30,553 nt of DNA from an uncultured Bacteroidales bacterium (GTDB lineage Bacteria; Bacteroidota; Bacteroidia; Bacteroidales; Paludibacteraceae): contig CAKVBV010000029.1 in the NCBI GenBank assembly GCA_934725535.1, positions 1 to 30,553 on the forward strand. The letters are read 5' to 3'. Below are positions 9,126-17,085 of the stretch, piece by piece (the first letter of the stretch is position 1; each line of letters starts with the position of its first letter). The notes under the pieces were generated by a model. It made no database searches and was not told the DNA's origin. It saw only the letters and a list, made by a program, of their open reading frames with translations. Position numbers and translations under genes: made by a program.

Positions 9126-9164
9126 GGGGCGGGCGATAGTATCGCCCTGCTAAGAAACAATATA
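9126..9164. repeat. Hairpin repeat element, copy 2
   Basis: The element has the same orientation as copy 1. The stem is GGGCGAT/ATCGCCC with loop AGT, so one A-T pair of the other copies is replaced by a G-C pair on both arms. The tail CTGCTAAGAAACAATATA is identical to copy 3. Confidence 0.85.
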
Positions 9165-9200
9165 AAAACGGAGACTGCCTGTGTTAGGGAGGCAGTCTCC
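9163..9200 (-). terminator. Intrinsic terminator after the TonB receptor / lipoprotein operon
   Basis: An 11-bp perfect inverted repeat (GGAGACTGCCT at 9170-9180, AGGCAGTCTCC at 9190-9200) is followed on the minus strand by GTTTTTATA. It lies about 78 bases after the lipoprotein stop codon. Between it and the stop are three more short GC-rich hairpins (9223-9239, 9245-9263, 9262-9273). Confidence 0.8.
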
Positions 9201-9277
9201 GGTATGAGGGGTATGTGTCAGGCGGTTTGTGCCAAACCGACCGCGGACGAGGCGCCCGCGTCCCCGGAAGGGGCGGA

Positions 9278-10765
9278 TTAGTAGTCGGTGTTTTGGGGAT
9301 CGAAGTTGGTCCAGCCGGAGAGCCATGCGGCATCCTGGTCGCAAGCACCGAGGAAGGAGACTTTCTCCATATCCTTGAGGGCGGAGGAGGTGAAGTCTGC
9401 TGCGGTCAGGATGGGGCTACCTGATTGTGGGATGTAGGTAGTGGAGGACATCAGGAGAGCGGAGAGGTCTTTGGTCTGATTGCCCTTCTGGGCGAGGAAC
9501 CAGTCGGTAGAGAAAGAGTGGGCTGCGGCGGGGTCGAAGGTCTTCGCCTTGTAGTCCAGCGCAAGGGAGTCTTTGTACTGCTTGTTCATATCGGAACCGA
9601 CGATGTCGCAGTCAGCGAGCCATACGTTCTGCACGTTGATGAGTCCGTCTTTGGCAGCCTGCCAGCAGTTGCCTTTCTCGTTGTCAATCATGACACCGAT
9701 AGGCCAGCCGATGACGAGCGAGTTGTAGCAGTTGAGGTGGGAGTTGCGGCGGATTTGCATACCGGATTGGAAACGTCCGAGCGAAGAGCCGTTGTTGGGG
9801 AACATATCACCGCCGGTGATATAGTCGGCGTTGTTTTGGAAGTTCTTGTCGAGTTTGGGACCGACAAAGGTGATGTTGGAGAAGACCGCCGAAGTGTAAG
9901 GCGATACGGCTGCTCCGTCGGCGCAGTTGTCGGACTCAAAGCCGTTGGACTGGCTGACATCGGCAAGGCGCGAGTTGCGGATGGAGAGACCGAACTGCAC
10001 GTTGCCCGAGAAGCCGTTGTCGGTATCGAAATCGTCGTCCCAACCGTGGTAAGCGACGAGGTATTTGCAATTTACGTTGCCGCCGAACCACTCGTAGGAG
10101 TCGTCGTTGCTGTAACTGACCTGCAGGTGGTCGATCTGTGTCTTGCTGCCAACGGAACCGAAGGTGATACCGTTGATTTCCTTGTCGGTTTGGAAAGGAT
10201 AGCCTGCGAACTCGACACGGACATAGGATAGGATACCCGAGTTGTCGTTGTCATCGTCGCCGCCGTGCTTTGAGCGGGGACCTCCCTCTATCTGCTGCTC
10301 GGTCTGGTTGTTGTGTGCGCGTCCGCAGAGGATAAGTCCTCCCCAGTCGCCGGGACGGCGTTGTCCCTTGGGCATCTCGGAAGTGAAGACGATAGGTGCG
10401 TCTTTGGTACCCTTGGCGAAGAGTTTACCTCCACGCTCGACGATGAGAGCGGCTTTGGTGTCCTTGTCGCCCTTGATGACAGTACCCGGTTCGATGGTCA
10501 GTTCGGCACCGTCAGCGACATAGACCCAGCCTTTGAGCAGGTAGGTGCCTTTGGCGAGTGTCTGCTTGCCGGTGAAGACAAACTCGTCGTCGCCGTTGCC
10601 GATGGTGTTGTCGGCGTATAGGAGGTCGTTGGAAGCGACCAGTCCGCCGTCCTCATGCTCCTCGTGCACGGGATTGTTCACTTCTTTTTCGGGTTCGCAT
10701 GCGGTCATGACTGCTGCGAGAAGGGCGGTGCAGAGCACCAGGGTCTTTGAAAAATTCTTTTTCAT
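9278..10765 (-). CDS. Beta-helix-like surface lipoprotein paired with a TonB receptor
   Basis: The 495-residue protein begins with a lipoprotein signal peptide (lipobox ending TAC, Cys23). The residues after Cys (EPEKE) are acidic, which in Bacteroidota is compatible with export to the cell surface. The body shows features of a right-handed beta-helix or pectate-lyase-like fold: GTVIKGD, FAKGTKDAPIVFTS, WGGLILCG, SNDDSYEWFGGNVNCKYL. It has two acidic clusters, GGDDDNDN (168-175) and HGWDDDFDTDNG (240-251), that could bind cations. I recognise this as a family common in Bacteroidota next to TonB-dependent receptors, but its ligand is unknown to me. It follows the TonB receptor gene by 245 bases in the same direction and is closed by a strong terminator. 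The likely role is a surface partner of the receptor, delivering or binding a ligand; no catalytic residues can be assigned. Confidence 0.88.
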   Translation of the reverse strand: MKKNFSKTLVLCTALLAAVMTACEPEKEVNNPVHEEHEDGGLVASNDLLYADNTIGNGDDEFVFTGKQTLAKGTYLLKGWVYVADGAELTIEPGTVIKGDKDTKAALIVERGGKLFAKGTKDAPIVFTSEMPKGQRRPGDWGGLILCGRAHNNQTEQQIEGGPRSKHGGDDDNDNSGILSYVRVEFAGYPFQTDKEINGITFGSVGSKTQIDHLQVSYSNDDSYEWFGGNVNCKYLVAYHGWDDDFDTDNGFSGNVQFGLSIRNSRLADVSQSNGFESDNCADGAAVSPYTSAVFSNITFVGPKLDKNFQNNADYITGGDMFPNNGSSLGRFQSGMQIRRNSHLNCYNSLVIGWPIGVMIDNEKGNCWQAAKDGLINVQNVWLADCDIVGSDMNKQYKDSLALDYKAKTFDPAAAHSFSTDWFLAQKGNQTKDLSALLMSSTTYIPQSGSPILTAADFTSSALKDMEKVSFLGACDQDAAWLSGWTNFDPQNTDY

Positions 10766-10799
10766 ACCTTTTGTTTGTTGATTTAGTTATTTGTTGTGC

Positions 10800-10814
10800 G
10801 GCGATAGTATCGCC
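10800..10814. repeat. Hairpin repeat element, partial copy
   Basis: The palindrome GGCGATAGTATCGCC is identical to the stem-loop of copy 2 minus its outer G-C pair. It lacks the conserved tail and lies 10 bases before the full copy 3. Confidence 0.6.
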
Positions 10815-10824
10815 TGCGTATTTT

Positions 10825-10863
10825 GGGGCGGGCAATGATATTGCCCTGCTAAGAAACAATATA
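10825..10863. repeat. Hairpin repeat element, copy 3
   Basis: GGGGC, stem GGGCAAT/ATTGCCC with loop GAT, and the tail CTGCTAAGAAACAATATA. It sits between the TonB receptor gene and the lipoprotein gene. Confidence 0.85.
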
Positions 10864-10891
10864 TATGCGTGAGGGGTGCATAAGGGTTGCG

Positions 10892-10985
10892 TATCCCTTG
10901 CTTATCCTTTGCTCATCCCTTGCTGAAAAGTATTACGAAAGTATTCATATCTATCGGTTATGTTTCGGTTATGTATCGGTTATCC
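10892..10985. repeat. Composite block of 11-bp phased tandem repeats
   Basis: Three families of roughly 11-bp units follow one another directly. They are three copies like TATCCCTTGCT (10892-10902, 10903-10913, 10914-10924), two copies like GAAAGTATTACG (10925-10948), and three copies like ATCGGTTATGT (10953-10963, 10964-10974, 10975-10985). The first family recurs at 23816-23848 and the second plus part of the third at 29863-29903. The block occupies most of the gap after the TonB receptor stop codon. No gene is seen in it. Confidence 0.85.
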
Positions 10986-11010
10986 TATACGCAGGTTCCG
11001 ATGCTGTCCG

Positions 11011-13827
11011 CTACAATTTCCATGTTACACTGAGGAGGAAGGTGCGGCCGGGGCGGAAAGAGCGGGTGATTTGCTTGATTTGGCGGGTGGAGCCGTCGGA
11101 GAGGGTGGCGGTGGCGAGTTGCTGGTAGATGATTTTCTCACCGATGACATCGCGGGCGGAGAGGCGTATCGTCCAGTGGTCGCCGAAGGTCTTGGCGAGG
11201 TTGAGGTCGAGGGCGTCGTGGGGCATCTCGTAGGAGTCGGGTATGGTGATGGCATCGTCGCTGCCTGTGAGCCCGACGCTGCGCCCGACACCGATGAGGC
11301 GTTTGCCGATGCGGTTGTAGAGGACGGAGCAACTCCAGCCGGTGCGCTCGTGGGCGTAGAAGAGACCCGTATTGATGAGGTAGGGCGACTGTCCCTGCAT
11401 GGGGCGGGCGGTCTCGCGGGAGCCCTCGGGGAACTGCACGCGGCTCTTGATAAGCGAACCGTTGAACGTGAACTGGAAGCCGCGCATACCCATGAAAGCA
11501 AGGTCTTTGCGGAGGTCGAGTTCCAGCCCGTAGGAGTAGGCACGGTCGGCGTTTTGATAACTGTAGGTGAGGTCGGTGCCGCCGGTTACGGTGTACGTCC
11601 ACTCGATAGGGTTGCGGAAATGCTTGTAGAACGCTGCGATGGAGATTATTTCGCCCTTGTTGCCCTTGGGGTAGAACTCGTAGCGGAGGTCGGCGTTGTG
11701 GACGTGGCAGGCGGTGAGGTCGATGTTGCCCTGGACGTTGGAGGCGAGGTCGAAATCGTAATAGACCGAGGGGGAGACTTCGCGGAACTCGGGGCGGTTG
11801 ACGGACATACCGTAGGAGGCGCGGAGTTGGTGTTGGTCGGTGATACGGTAGGTGATGTTCGCCGATGGGAAAGCGTCGGAGGTGCGGTAGTGGGCAGCGC
11901 GGGGCGAGTACTCGCGGTCGCGGGTGTTGCGGACGAGGCACATGTCGTTGTACTCGTATCGCACGCCGGTGTAGATATTGACGGGTCCGAAAGGCATATT
12001 GACAGCAGCGTAGGCGGCAAGGAGGGTGTTGGTGCCCGAATAGTTGTTGCGCCATTTAACCTGTTCGAGGAGGTAGAGACGATCCTCGGAATAGTTGTCC
12101 TCGACCATCAGTTGGGTAGGTATGTCGAGTTGGCGGAAGTTGTCGGGGAGGGTGTTGGACGCCTGGTGCCAGTTGTAGTAGAAGGTGCGTGCGGCATAGT
12201 TGCGTGTGCGGTACTCGCCATAGACACCGGCGCGGAGTTGCGGGTGGAACCAGCCGGCGTGGAAGGTCTGCGCATAGTCGAGTGCGAGAGAGCCGATATG
12301 CTCGTAGAGGTAGGTGTATTCGCGGGAGATGTCGTTGGAGGACGAGAGTTGGAGGACACCCGCCTCGAGGGCATCGTTGACGAGGTAGCGGCGGCGGTCG
12401 GGCTGGTTGCGGTTGGAGTAGGCATAACCGGCGTTCCAGCGGAAGTCGATGTCGTCGTCGGCGAAGAGGTGCTTGCCATTGAGTTGGGCGGAGTAGGTGG
12501 TGCGGCTCTGGTAGTTGTACTCGGCGGACTGCTCCTCGTCGTTCTGCGCCGATATGCCCACGCGGGAGGTGTATCGCTCGCGCCCGAGTTGGTTGAAGAT
12601 ATTCTTGAACTCGATGCGGTCTTTGCCGGCACGTCGGGCGTAACTGAGGTTGAACATCAGACCGATGCGGGTGTGGATAGTCTGCTGGTCGTCAGTCGAT
12701 TGGCGGAGGTATTGGCTCTCCTGTTTGGCTTCGTCGTAGGCACCGAAGAGGCAGTTGAGCATATCGCGGTAGTGCTTGTAGGAGCGGCTGTAATTGCCGC
12801 TGAGGAGCATGGAGAGCGATTGCCCTGCGGGGAGCGACCAACTCTCGCTGCCGTTGAAGCCGAGGCTGAGGTCGCTGACGGGGGTGATTTTTTTGACAGT
12901 CCAGTCGTTGTTGAAATGGTTGCCGGTGAGAGAGACGCTGTTTTCAGTGCTCGGGTAGCCTTTGAGGATGGTGTGAATGCCGTGGCTGAGGCTGCGCAGC
13001 CCGCTGTCGAAGCCGAGCCAGTCGGTGGGCGAGGACTTGGTGCGGAAGAACGGTTGCCAGTGCGTCTGGTCGTTCATAGCGCCGCCGAGGTTGACTTGCC
13101 ACGAGCGGTATTCGGGTACGTCCTTGGTCTGGACGAGTACCATACCGCCGGAGTAGTCGGCGGGGTATTCGGGTGCCGGAGACTTGATAATCACCAGGTT
13201 ATCGAGTTGCGAGGAAGGCAGGAGATCGAAAGAGAACGCGCGGGAGTCGGCTTCGGAACTGGGGACGGCGGCACCGTTGATCCATACCTGGTTGTAGCGT
13301 TGGCTCAGCCCGCGCACCATGACGAACTTGTCGTCGATGAGCGAGATGCCCGGCACGCGGCGGATGACCTCGGAGGCGTCGCGGTCCTGTGTGCGCTGTA
13401 TCTGCTGGCTGCTGATACCCGTCTGGACGCTGGGGGCGGTTTTGGTGGACTGGAGAACACCCATCTCGGTGTTCTGGCGGCGTTTGGTTACGACCGCGAC
13501 CTCTTGCAGTACCTCGGAGTTGGTGCGCATAAGGATTTTGAGGGTGTCTTGCTGCGGCTTGGGGGTGAGACGGGCGGTTTGGTAGCCCATATAGGAGATG
13601 ACGAGGGTGTCGGAGGCGGTGGCGGGGAGGGTGAAGAGTCCGTCGAAGTCGGTGGTGGTACCCGTGGTGGTGCCGCTGATGAGTACGGCGGCTCCGATGA
13701 GAGGCTCGCGGGTGTCGGCATCAAGGACGAGACCGATGCAGTTTTGGGCGGTGAGGGTGGGGGTGATAAAGAGGAGTAGGGTTAGGATAATGGCTTGGGC
13801 TGAACGGGAAGTGAAATATCTGTTCAT
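11011..13827 (-). CDS. TonB-dependent outer-membrane receptor
   Basis: The 938-residue protein has a signal peptide (about 1-27), a carboxypeptidase-regulatory-like domain (about 29-100; GLVLDADTREPLIGAAVLI, YMGYQT), a plug domain (about 120-240; ASEVIRRVPGISLIDDKFVMVRGL, DYSGGMVLVQTK) and a long beta-barrel ending in LLSVTWKL. Such receptors import or bind ligands across the outer membrane using energy from TonB-ExbB-ExbD. The early barrel has the NxTxRIxDxHQLRASYG-type strand pattern typical of the family. There is no SusD gene beside it; the partner is a beta-helix lipoprotein, so it is not a classic glycan utilisation locus. The substrate cannot be told from sequence. A promoter-like box lies just upstream and a terminator separates it from the carbonic anhydrase gene. 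A very long reading frame on the opposite strand is a composition artefact. Confidence 0.95.
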   Translation of the reverse strand: MNRYFTSRSAQAIILTLLLFITPTLTAQNCIGLVLDADTREPLIGAAVLISGTTTGTTTDFDGLFTLPATASDTLVISYMGYQTARLTPKPQQDTLKILMRTNSEVLQEVAVVTKRRQNTEMGVLQSTKTAPSVQTGISSQQIQRTQDRDASEVIRRVPGISLIDDKFVMVRGLSQRYNQVWINGAAVPSSEADSRAFSFDLLPSSQLDNLVIIKSPAPEYPADYSGGMVLVQTKDVPEYRSWQVNLGGAMNDQTHWQPFFRTKSSPTDWLGFDSGLRSLSHGIHTILKGYPSTENSVSLTGNHFNNDWTVKKITPVSDLSLGFNGSESWSLPAGQSLSMLLSGNYSRSYKHYRDMLNCLFGAYDEAKQESQYLRQSTDDQQTIHTRIGLMFNLSYARRAGKDRIEFKNIFNQLGRERYTSRVGISAQNDEEQSAEYNYQSRTTYSAQLNGKHLFADDDIDFRWNAGYAYSNRNQPDRRRYLVNDALEAGVLQLSSSNDISREYTYLYEHIGSLALDYAQTFHAGWFHPQLRAGVYGEYRTRNYAARTFYYNWHQASNTLPDNFRQLDIPTQLMVEDNYSEDRLYLLEQVKWRNNYSGTNTLLAAYAAVNMPFGPVNIYTGVRYEYNDMCLVRNTRDREYSPRAAHYRTSDAFPSANITYRITDQHQLRASYGMSVNRPEFREVSPSVYYDFDLASNVQGNIDLTACHVHNADLRYEFYPKGNKGEIISIAAFYKHFRNPIEWTYTVTGGTDLTYSYQNADRAYSYGLELDLRKDLAFMGMRGFQFTFNGSLIKSRVQFPEGSRETARPMQGQSPYLINTGLFYAHERTGWSCSVLYNRIGKRLIGVGRSVGLTGSDDAITIPDSYEMPHDALDLNLAKTFGDHWTIRLSARDVIGEKIIYQQLATATLSDGSTRQIKQITRSFRPGRTFLLSVTWKL

Positions 13828-13850
13828 AACTTTTGCTTTGAAATTCGGTG

Positions 13851-13858
13851 CAAAAGTA
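13851..13858 (-). promoter_or_regulatory. -7 box of the TonB receptor promoter
   Basis: TACTTTTG on the minus strand is an exact TAnnTTTG match 23 bases upstream of the receptor start codon. No convincing TTTG -33 element is visible at 19-21 bases upstream, only a weak TTCG, so the promoter may need an activator. Confidence 0.5.
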
Positions 13859-13906
13859 GTGGGGTTTTGTTATGTGGTTGCGAAGGAATTGTGAAGAAAG
13901 TGTGAA

Positions 13907-13936
13907 GAAAAAGAGGCTGCCCGGTGGGACAACCTC
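13907..13936 (-). terminator. Intrinsic terminator after the carbonic anhydrase operon
   Basis: On the minus strand GAGGTTGTCCC pairs with GGGCAGCCTC (10 bp including a G-T wobble, one bulge, loop ACC) and is followed by TTTTTCTTC. It lies 26 bases after the carbonic anhydrase stop codon and before the TonB receptor promoter. Confidence 0.8.
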
Positions 13937-13961
13937 CTACAATGGAATGACAATGTGCCTG

Positions 13962-14498
13962 CTACTCAACGGGTTGCTCGTACCACGAGGCGTACATGGC
14001 ATAGTTGTGGGCAATCTTGCGATTGATTTCGTTGGTCTGCTCGGGGTCTGCCTTCTTGATGAACTTGGCAGGCACTCCGCCCCACACCTCATACGCCCCG
14101 ACCTTGGTGCCCTTGAGCACCAATGCACCCGCAGCCACAATAGCCCCTTCGCCTACCTCGACATCATCGAGCAGCGTGGAGCCCATACCGATGAGGGCAT
14201 AGTCGTGGATATGGGCACCGTGGATAGTCACGTTGTGCCCGACAGAGACATAGTCGCCAATCTCGATAGTGGATTTCTGATAGAGGGTGTGGAGGACAGA
14301 GCCGTCCTGGATGTTGGTGTGCTTGCCGATGGTGATGGTGTTGACATCGCCGCGCAGGACGGAGTTGAACCACAAAGTGGTGCCTTCGCCAATGGTGACA
14401 TCGCCCACCACAGTGGCGTTCTCCATCATGATGACACCATCCGCAATACGGGGAGTGAGTATCTCCCCGTTGCGGTTGATAGTTTTGATAAGAGCCAT
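13962..14498 (-). CDS. Gamma-class carbonic anhydrase family protein
   Basis: The 178-residue protein shows the left-handed beta-helix hexapeptide pattern ([LIV]-G-x-x-x-x) from about residue 28 to 145. It carries the gamma-carbonic anhydrase / YrdA-PaaY signatures: RGD at 49-51, and probable zinc ligands His70, His88 and His93 (the last two five residues apart, as in the family). The predicted reaction is reversible hydration of CO2 in the cytoplasm, as a trimer with zinc between subunits. Many members of this family have not been shown to have activity, so the exact role is uncertain. It starts 31 bases after the tpiA stop codon and is the last gene of the run, with a terminator behind it. 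Confidence 0.93.
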   Translation of the reverse strand: MALIKTINRNGEILTPRIADGVIMMENATVVGDVTIGEGTTLWFNSVLRGDVNTITIGKHTNIQDGSVLHTLYQKSTIEIGDYVSVGHNVTIHGAHIHDYALIGMGSTLLDDVEVGEGAIVAAGALVLKGTKVGAYEVWGGVPAKFIKKADPEQTNEINRKIAHNYAMYASWYEQPVE

Positions 14499-14529
14499 TT
14501 ACTTACAGTTAATAAGTAATAGTTAATAA

Positions 14530-15279
14530 TTAACGGGCAGCGATGATAGCGAGGAACTTCTCGGCTACGAGGGCAGCACCGCCAATCAGACCGCCGTCCA
14601 CATCGGGGTTGGCGAACAGTTCGGCAGCGTTCTTGTCGTTGCAACTGCCACCATAGAGGATAGTGGTGTCGTCAGCCACAGCCTGACCGTATTGCGCTGC
14701 CACGAGCGAACGGAGATAAGCGTGCATCTCTTGTGCCTGCGCGGGTGTAGCGGTCAGCCCGGTACCGATAGCCCAGACGGGTTCGTAGGCAAGGGTGATG
14801 TTCTTCCACTCCTCGGCAGTGAGGTTGAATACCGAGCCTTCGAGTTGTGCCTTTACCACCTCGTTCTGCTTGCCTGCTTCGCGCTCCTCTTTCACCTCGC
14901 CGATGCAAAAGATGACCTTCAGACCGTTAGCGAGAGCGAGACGCACTTTCTCTTTCAAAATAGCATAATCCTCGTGGTAGTAAGCACGGCGCTCCGAGTG
15001 ACCGAGGATGCAGTATTCTGCACCCGTTGATTTCACCATCTCGGCACTTACTTCGCCCGTATAAGCGCCCTTCTCGTGGTCAGCGCAGTTCTCGGCAGCC
15101 ACCTTGATAGGCGTGCCTTTGAGCAGTTCTGCCACGGTAGCCAAGTGGATAAACGGCGTGCCGACAACGACAGCGCACGAGGGGTTCTTTACTGCTTCTT
15201 TCAGTTCGGTAGCCAGGGCTACACCTTCTTGCAGGGTCTTGTTCATTTTCCAGTTGCCTGCAACCATTTTTGTTCTCAT
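14530..15279 (-). CDS. tpiA: Triosephosphate isomerase
   Basis: The 249-residue protein has the usual length for the family and all signature motifs: GNWKMN (residues 8-13, with catalytic Lys11 and Asn9), ILGHSERR (91-98, His94 electrophile), AYEPVWAIGTG (164-174, catalytic Glu166 followed by the flexible loop) and LYGGSCN / GGLIGGAAL for phosphate binding. It interconverts dihydroxyacetone phosphate and glyceraldehyde 3-phosphate in glycolysis. It lies 63 bases after the DoxX-like gene and before the carbonic anhydrase gene, all in one direction. I recall a DUF1599 / DoxX-like / tpiA order from Bacteroides genomes, which supports vertical inheritance of this part of the window. Confidence 0.98.
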   Translation of the reverse strand: MRTKMVAGNWKMNKTLQEGVALATELKEAVKNPSCAVVVGTPFIHLATVAELLKGTPIKVAAENCADHEKGAYTGEVSAEMVKSTGAEYCILGHSERRAYYHEDYAILKEKVRLALANGLKVIFCIGEVKEEREAGKQNEVVKAQLEGSVFNLTAEEWKNITLAYEPVWAIGTGLTATPAQAQEMHAYLRSLVAAQYGQAVADDTTILYGGSCNDKNAAELFANPDVDGGLIGGAALVAEKFLAIIAAR

Positions 15280-15342
15280 ACCTTAAAACATCAAATTATC
15301 ATTAGACTTTGTATTAAACATATAATTACCACGTATTAACCA

Positions 15343-16464
15343 TTAATTCTCGTGGTCTTTCATTCTGTTCCGAAGATTATATTTATCAATAATCGTGCCA
15401 TTCTGCACCACAAACACGCCCGGGTTGGCACGGACGATGGTCTTGAGCGTCACGGGGTCGCACGTGCAGATGTATTCGGACAACTCGGGGTACTCCTGTG
15501 CGAGGGCAAGGATGTCCTCCGTGCCCGAACCGGTGAGGATATAGAACGGGTTGCCATCGAATGCGCAATGCTCATACAACGCCTCCACGCGGGGCATGAG
15601 CGACATATCGGACTTCGCGAGGTCGTACATCACCACCAGCGTCACGGGCTGCTCGCTCTCCAGAATGTCGTAGGTGATGTCCTCGTAGTCGGCATTCATA
15701 ATCTCAAAGTCGTGAATCGGTGGCTCGTAGCCTTTCTTCACAAGGCGCGAGTTCTGGCTCACGAACACCCACGTGCTGTCCCCTTTGGGGTAGTTGTCGA
15801 GGGTGAAAGTCTGCTCGTGCCCGTCCTTGGCATAGACAAACGTAACCTCGTATTCGTCGGGCGCAGCGTCCTCGGGGTACTCCATCAGTTCCACGATATT
15901 GTTGCCCACCTTGTAGGGACGGAAGTCAAGCAGGGGCAGGTGCAGATTGGTGTAGAGCATCAGTCCCGACACAGCCACTACGGCAAGGGCGGCGATAGCC
16001 AGTTCCATATACCAGTGCCAGAACGTGCGCACGTTGCGGCGCAGTACCACCAGCACGATGGCAAGCACTATCAGCACCACATTCTTCCAGAACGTCTGCC
16101 AGTTGGTAATCACCAGCGCGTCGCCGAAGCACCCGCAGTCGCTCACGGGGTTGGCTATGGCGATGTACAGGGTGAGGGGCGTCATCACGCAGTAGAATGC
16201 CAGTGTTATCCACGAGGTCCATTGCGTGCGGACGTTGCACAGCAGGCATACGCCCAACAGAAACTCCAGCGCAATCAGGCACACTGCAGCGGCTCCCGCC
16301 AGCGGCATCAAGTCATTGAAAAAGCCCCCGAAGGCTTTCAGATAGTCCTCGATTTTGTAGGTGGTGCCGAGGGGGTCGACAGCCTTCACGAGACCCGAGA
16401 ATACGAATACCACACCCAGCAGCACGCGGGCAATGGTGGCGATGATTGTTTTAGTCTTGTTCAT
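15343..16464 (-). CDS. DoxX/MauE-type membrane protein (BT_3928-like)
   Basis: The 373-residue protein has five predicted membrane segments (about 7-27, 54-76, 83-105, 127-142 and 153-171) of the DoxX/MauE type. A CGC pair of cysteines (SDCGCFGDAL, Cys110 and Cys112) lies after the third segment, and Cys73/Cys76 are in the second. The soluble C-terminal part (about 230-365) looks like a degenerate thioredoxin fold: VTLVVMYDL, NPFYILTG, NPGVFVVQNGTIIDKY. MauE/DoxX relatives act in redox or disulfide chemistry of the envelope, but this Bacteroidota family has no established function that I know of. The start codon overlaps the end of the DUF1599 gene by 14 bases, so the two are translationally coupled or at least co-transcribed, with tpiA next. 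Confidence 0.88.
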   Translation of the reverse strand: MNKTKTIIATIARVLLGVVFVFSGLVKAVDPLGTTYKIEDYLKAFGGFFNDLMPLAGAAAVCLIALEFLLGVCLLCNVRTQWTSWITLAFYCVMTPLTLYIAIANPVSDCGCFGDALVITNWQTFWKNVVLIVLAIVLVVLRRNVRTFWHWYMELAIAALAVVAVSGLMLYTNLHLPLLDFRPYKVGNNIVELMEYPEDAAPDEYEVTFVYAKDGHEQTFTLDNYPKGDSTWVFVSQNSRLVKKGYEPPIHDFEIMNADYEDITYDILESEQPVTLVVMYDLAKSDMSLMPRVEALYEHCAFDGNPFYILTGSGTEDILALAQEYPELSEYICTCDPVTLKTIVRANPGVFVVQNGTIIDKYNLRNRMKDHEN

Positions 16465-16996
16465 GTTGCATCATCTGAATGAGGTAAAACACAGCATAGT
16501 TGAGCATATCGAAATAGTTGCCGTCCGCGCCCTCGGAGACGAGGGTGTGGTTGTCGTTGGCGGCGATGGCCTTGTTGCGGTTGATTTTGGTGAGAATGAT
16601 GTCTGTCAGCGACGAGGGGAACATATCCCGCCATGCCTCGCCGTAGTCGTGGTTCTTGCGAAGCATCAGTGCTTTGGCTTCTGCGATGTAGTCATCGTAG
16701 AGTTGCATAGCCCGCTCGCGGGTCATATCCACGCTATCGGCAAAGCCTTGGCGCAACTGAATGAGTCCGATGATGCTGTAGTTCACTATCGCCATCATCT
16801 CACCCTCCACGCTCTCGCCCACCATATTGACGCCAGTCATCTCTATCTCGCGCACGCGCTTGGCTTTGATAAACAACTGGTCATTCACTGTCTGCGGACG
16901 CATAATGCGCCAACTGGGTCCGTAGTCGCGCATCTTCAACTCGTAGATGCGACGGCAACGGGCTACGATTTCGTCGTATTGTTCAGAGGTATTCAT
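16451..16996 (-). CDS. DUF1599 domain protein with internal duplication
   Basis: I take the ATG at 16996 (181 residues, MNTSEQYDEIV). An in-frame start 30 bases further up would add MEGLGRSLLC, but those codons lie in a palindromic repeat and are not typical of the family. The protein consists of two related halves: K-x-x-DYG-x-SWR...DQL-x-IKA-x-R in the first and K-x-x-DYG-x-AWR...D-I-I-L-x-K-x-x-R in the second, which is the DUF1599 pattern. The acidic/basic all-helical layout resembles MazG-like nucleotide pyrophosphohydrolases, but that is an inference. It overlaps the DoxX-like gene and heads the run leading to tpiA. Confidence 0.9.
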   Translation of the reverse strand: MNTSEQYDEIVARCRRIYELKMRDYGPSWRIMRPQTVNDQLFIKAKRVREIEMTGVNMVGESVEGEMMAIVNYSIIGLIQLRQGFADSVDMTRERAMQLYDDYIAEAKALMLRKNHDYGEAWRDMFPSSLTDIILTKINRNKAIAANDNHTLVSEGADGNYFDMLNYAVFYLIQMMQHEQD

Positions 16997-17007
16997 ACAC
17001 AAAAGAG

Positions 17008-17039
17008 ACCTCCCCAACCCCTCCAAAGGAGGGGCTGGA
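17008..17039. repeat. C/G-rich palindromic repeat, copy A
   Basis: The plus strand reads ACCTCCCCAACCCCTCC, then a short AAA loop, then GGAGGGG. The 7-bp stem and the left flank are shared with 24356-24391 inside hisS. It lies in the 89-base gap between the C10 protease stop and the DUF1599 start, where it could also serve as a weak terminator. Confidence 0.8.
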
Positions 17040-17085
17040 AAGGCTTAATTATACACTATATTTATCTATACTTGTCATTGGAGTT

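Noticed and set aside
10960..13779. A 939-codon plus-strand reading frame opposite the TonB receptor
   Set aside because: Its product is a monotonous Val/Glu/Gly/Ala-rich sequence without domains, while the minus strand gives a full TonB receptor. It is an antisense artefact of GC-biased codon use.
16997..17026. Ten-codon N-terminal extension of the DUF1599 gene
   Set aside because: The extension lies in the palindromic repeat copy A and the family pattern begins at the ATG at 16996.
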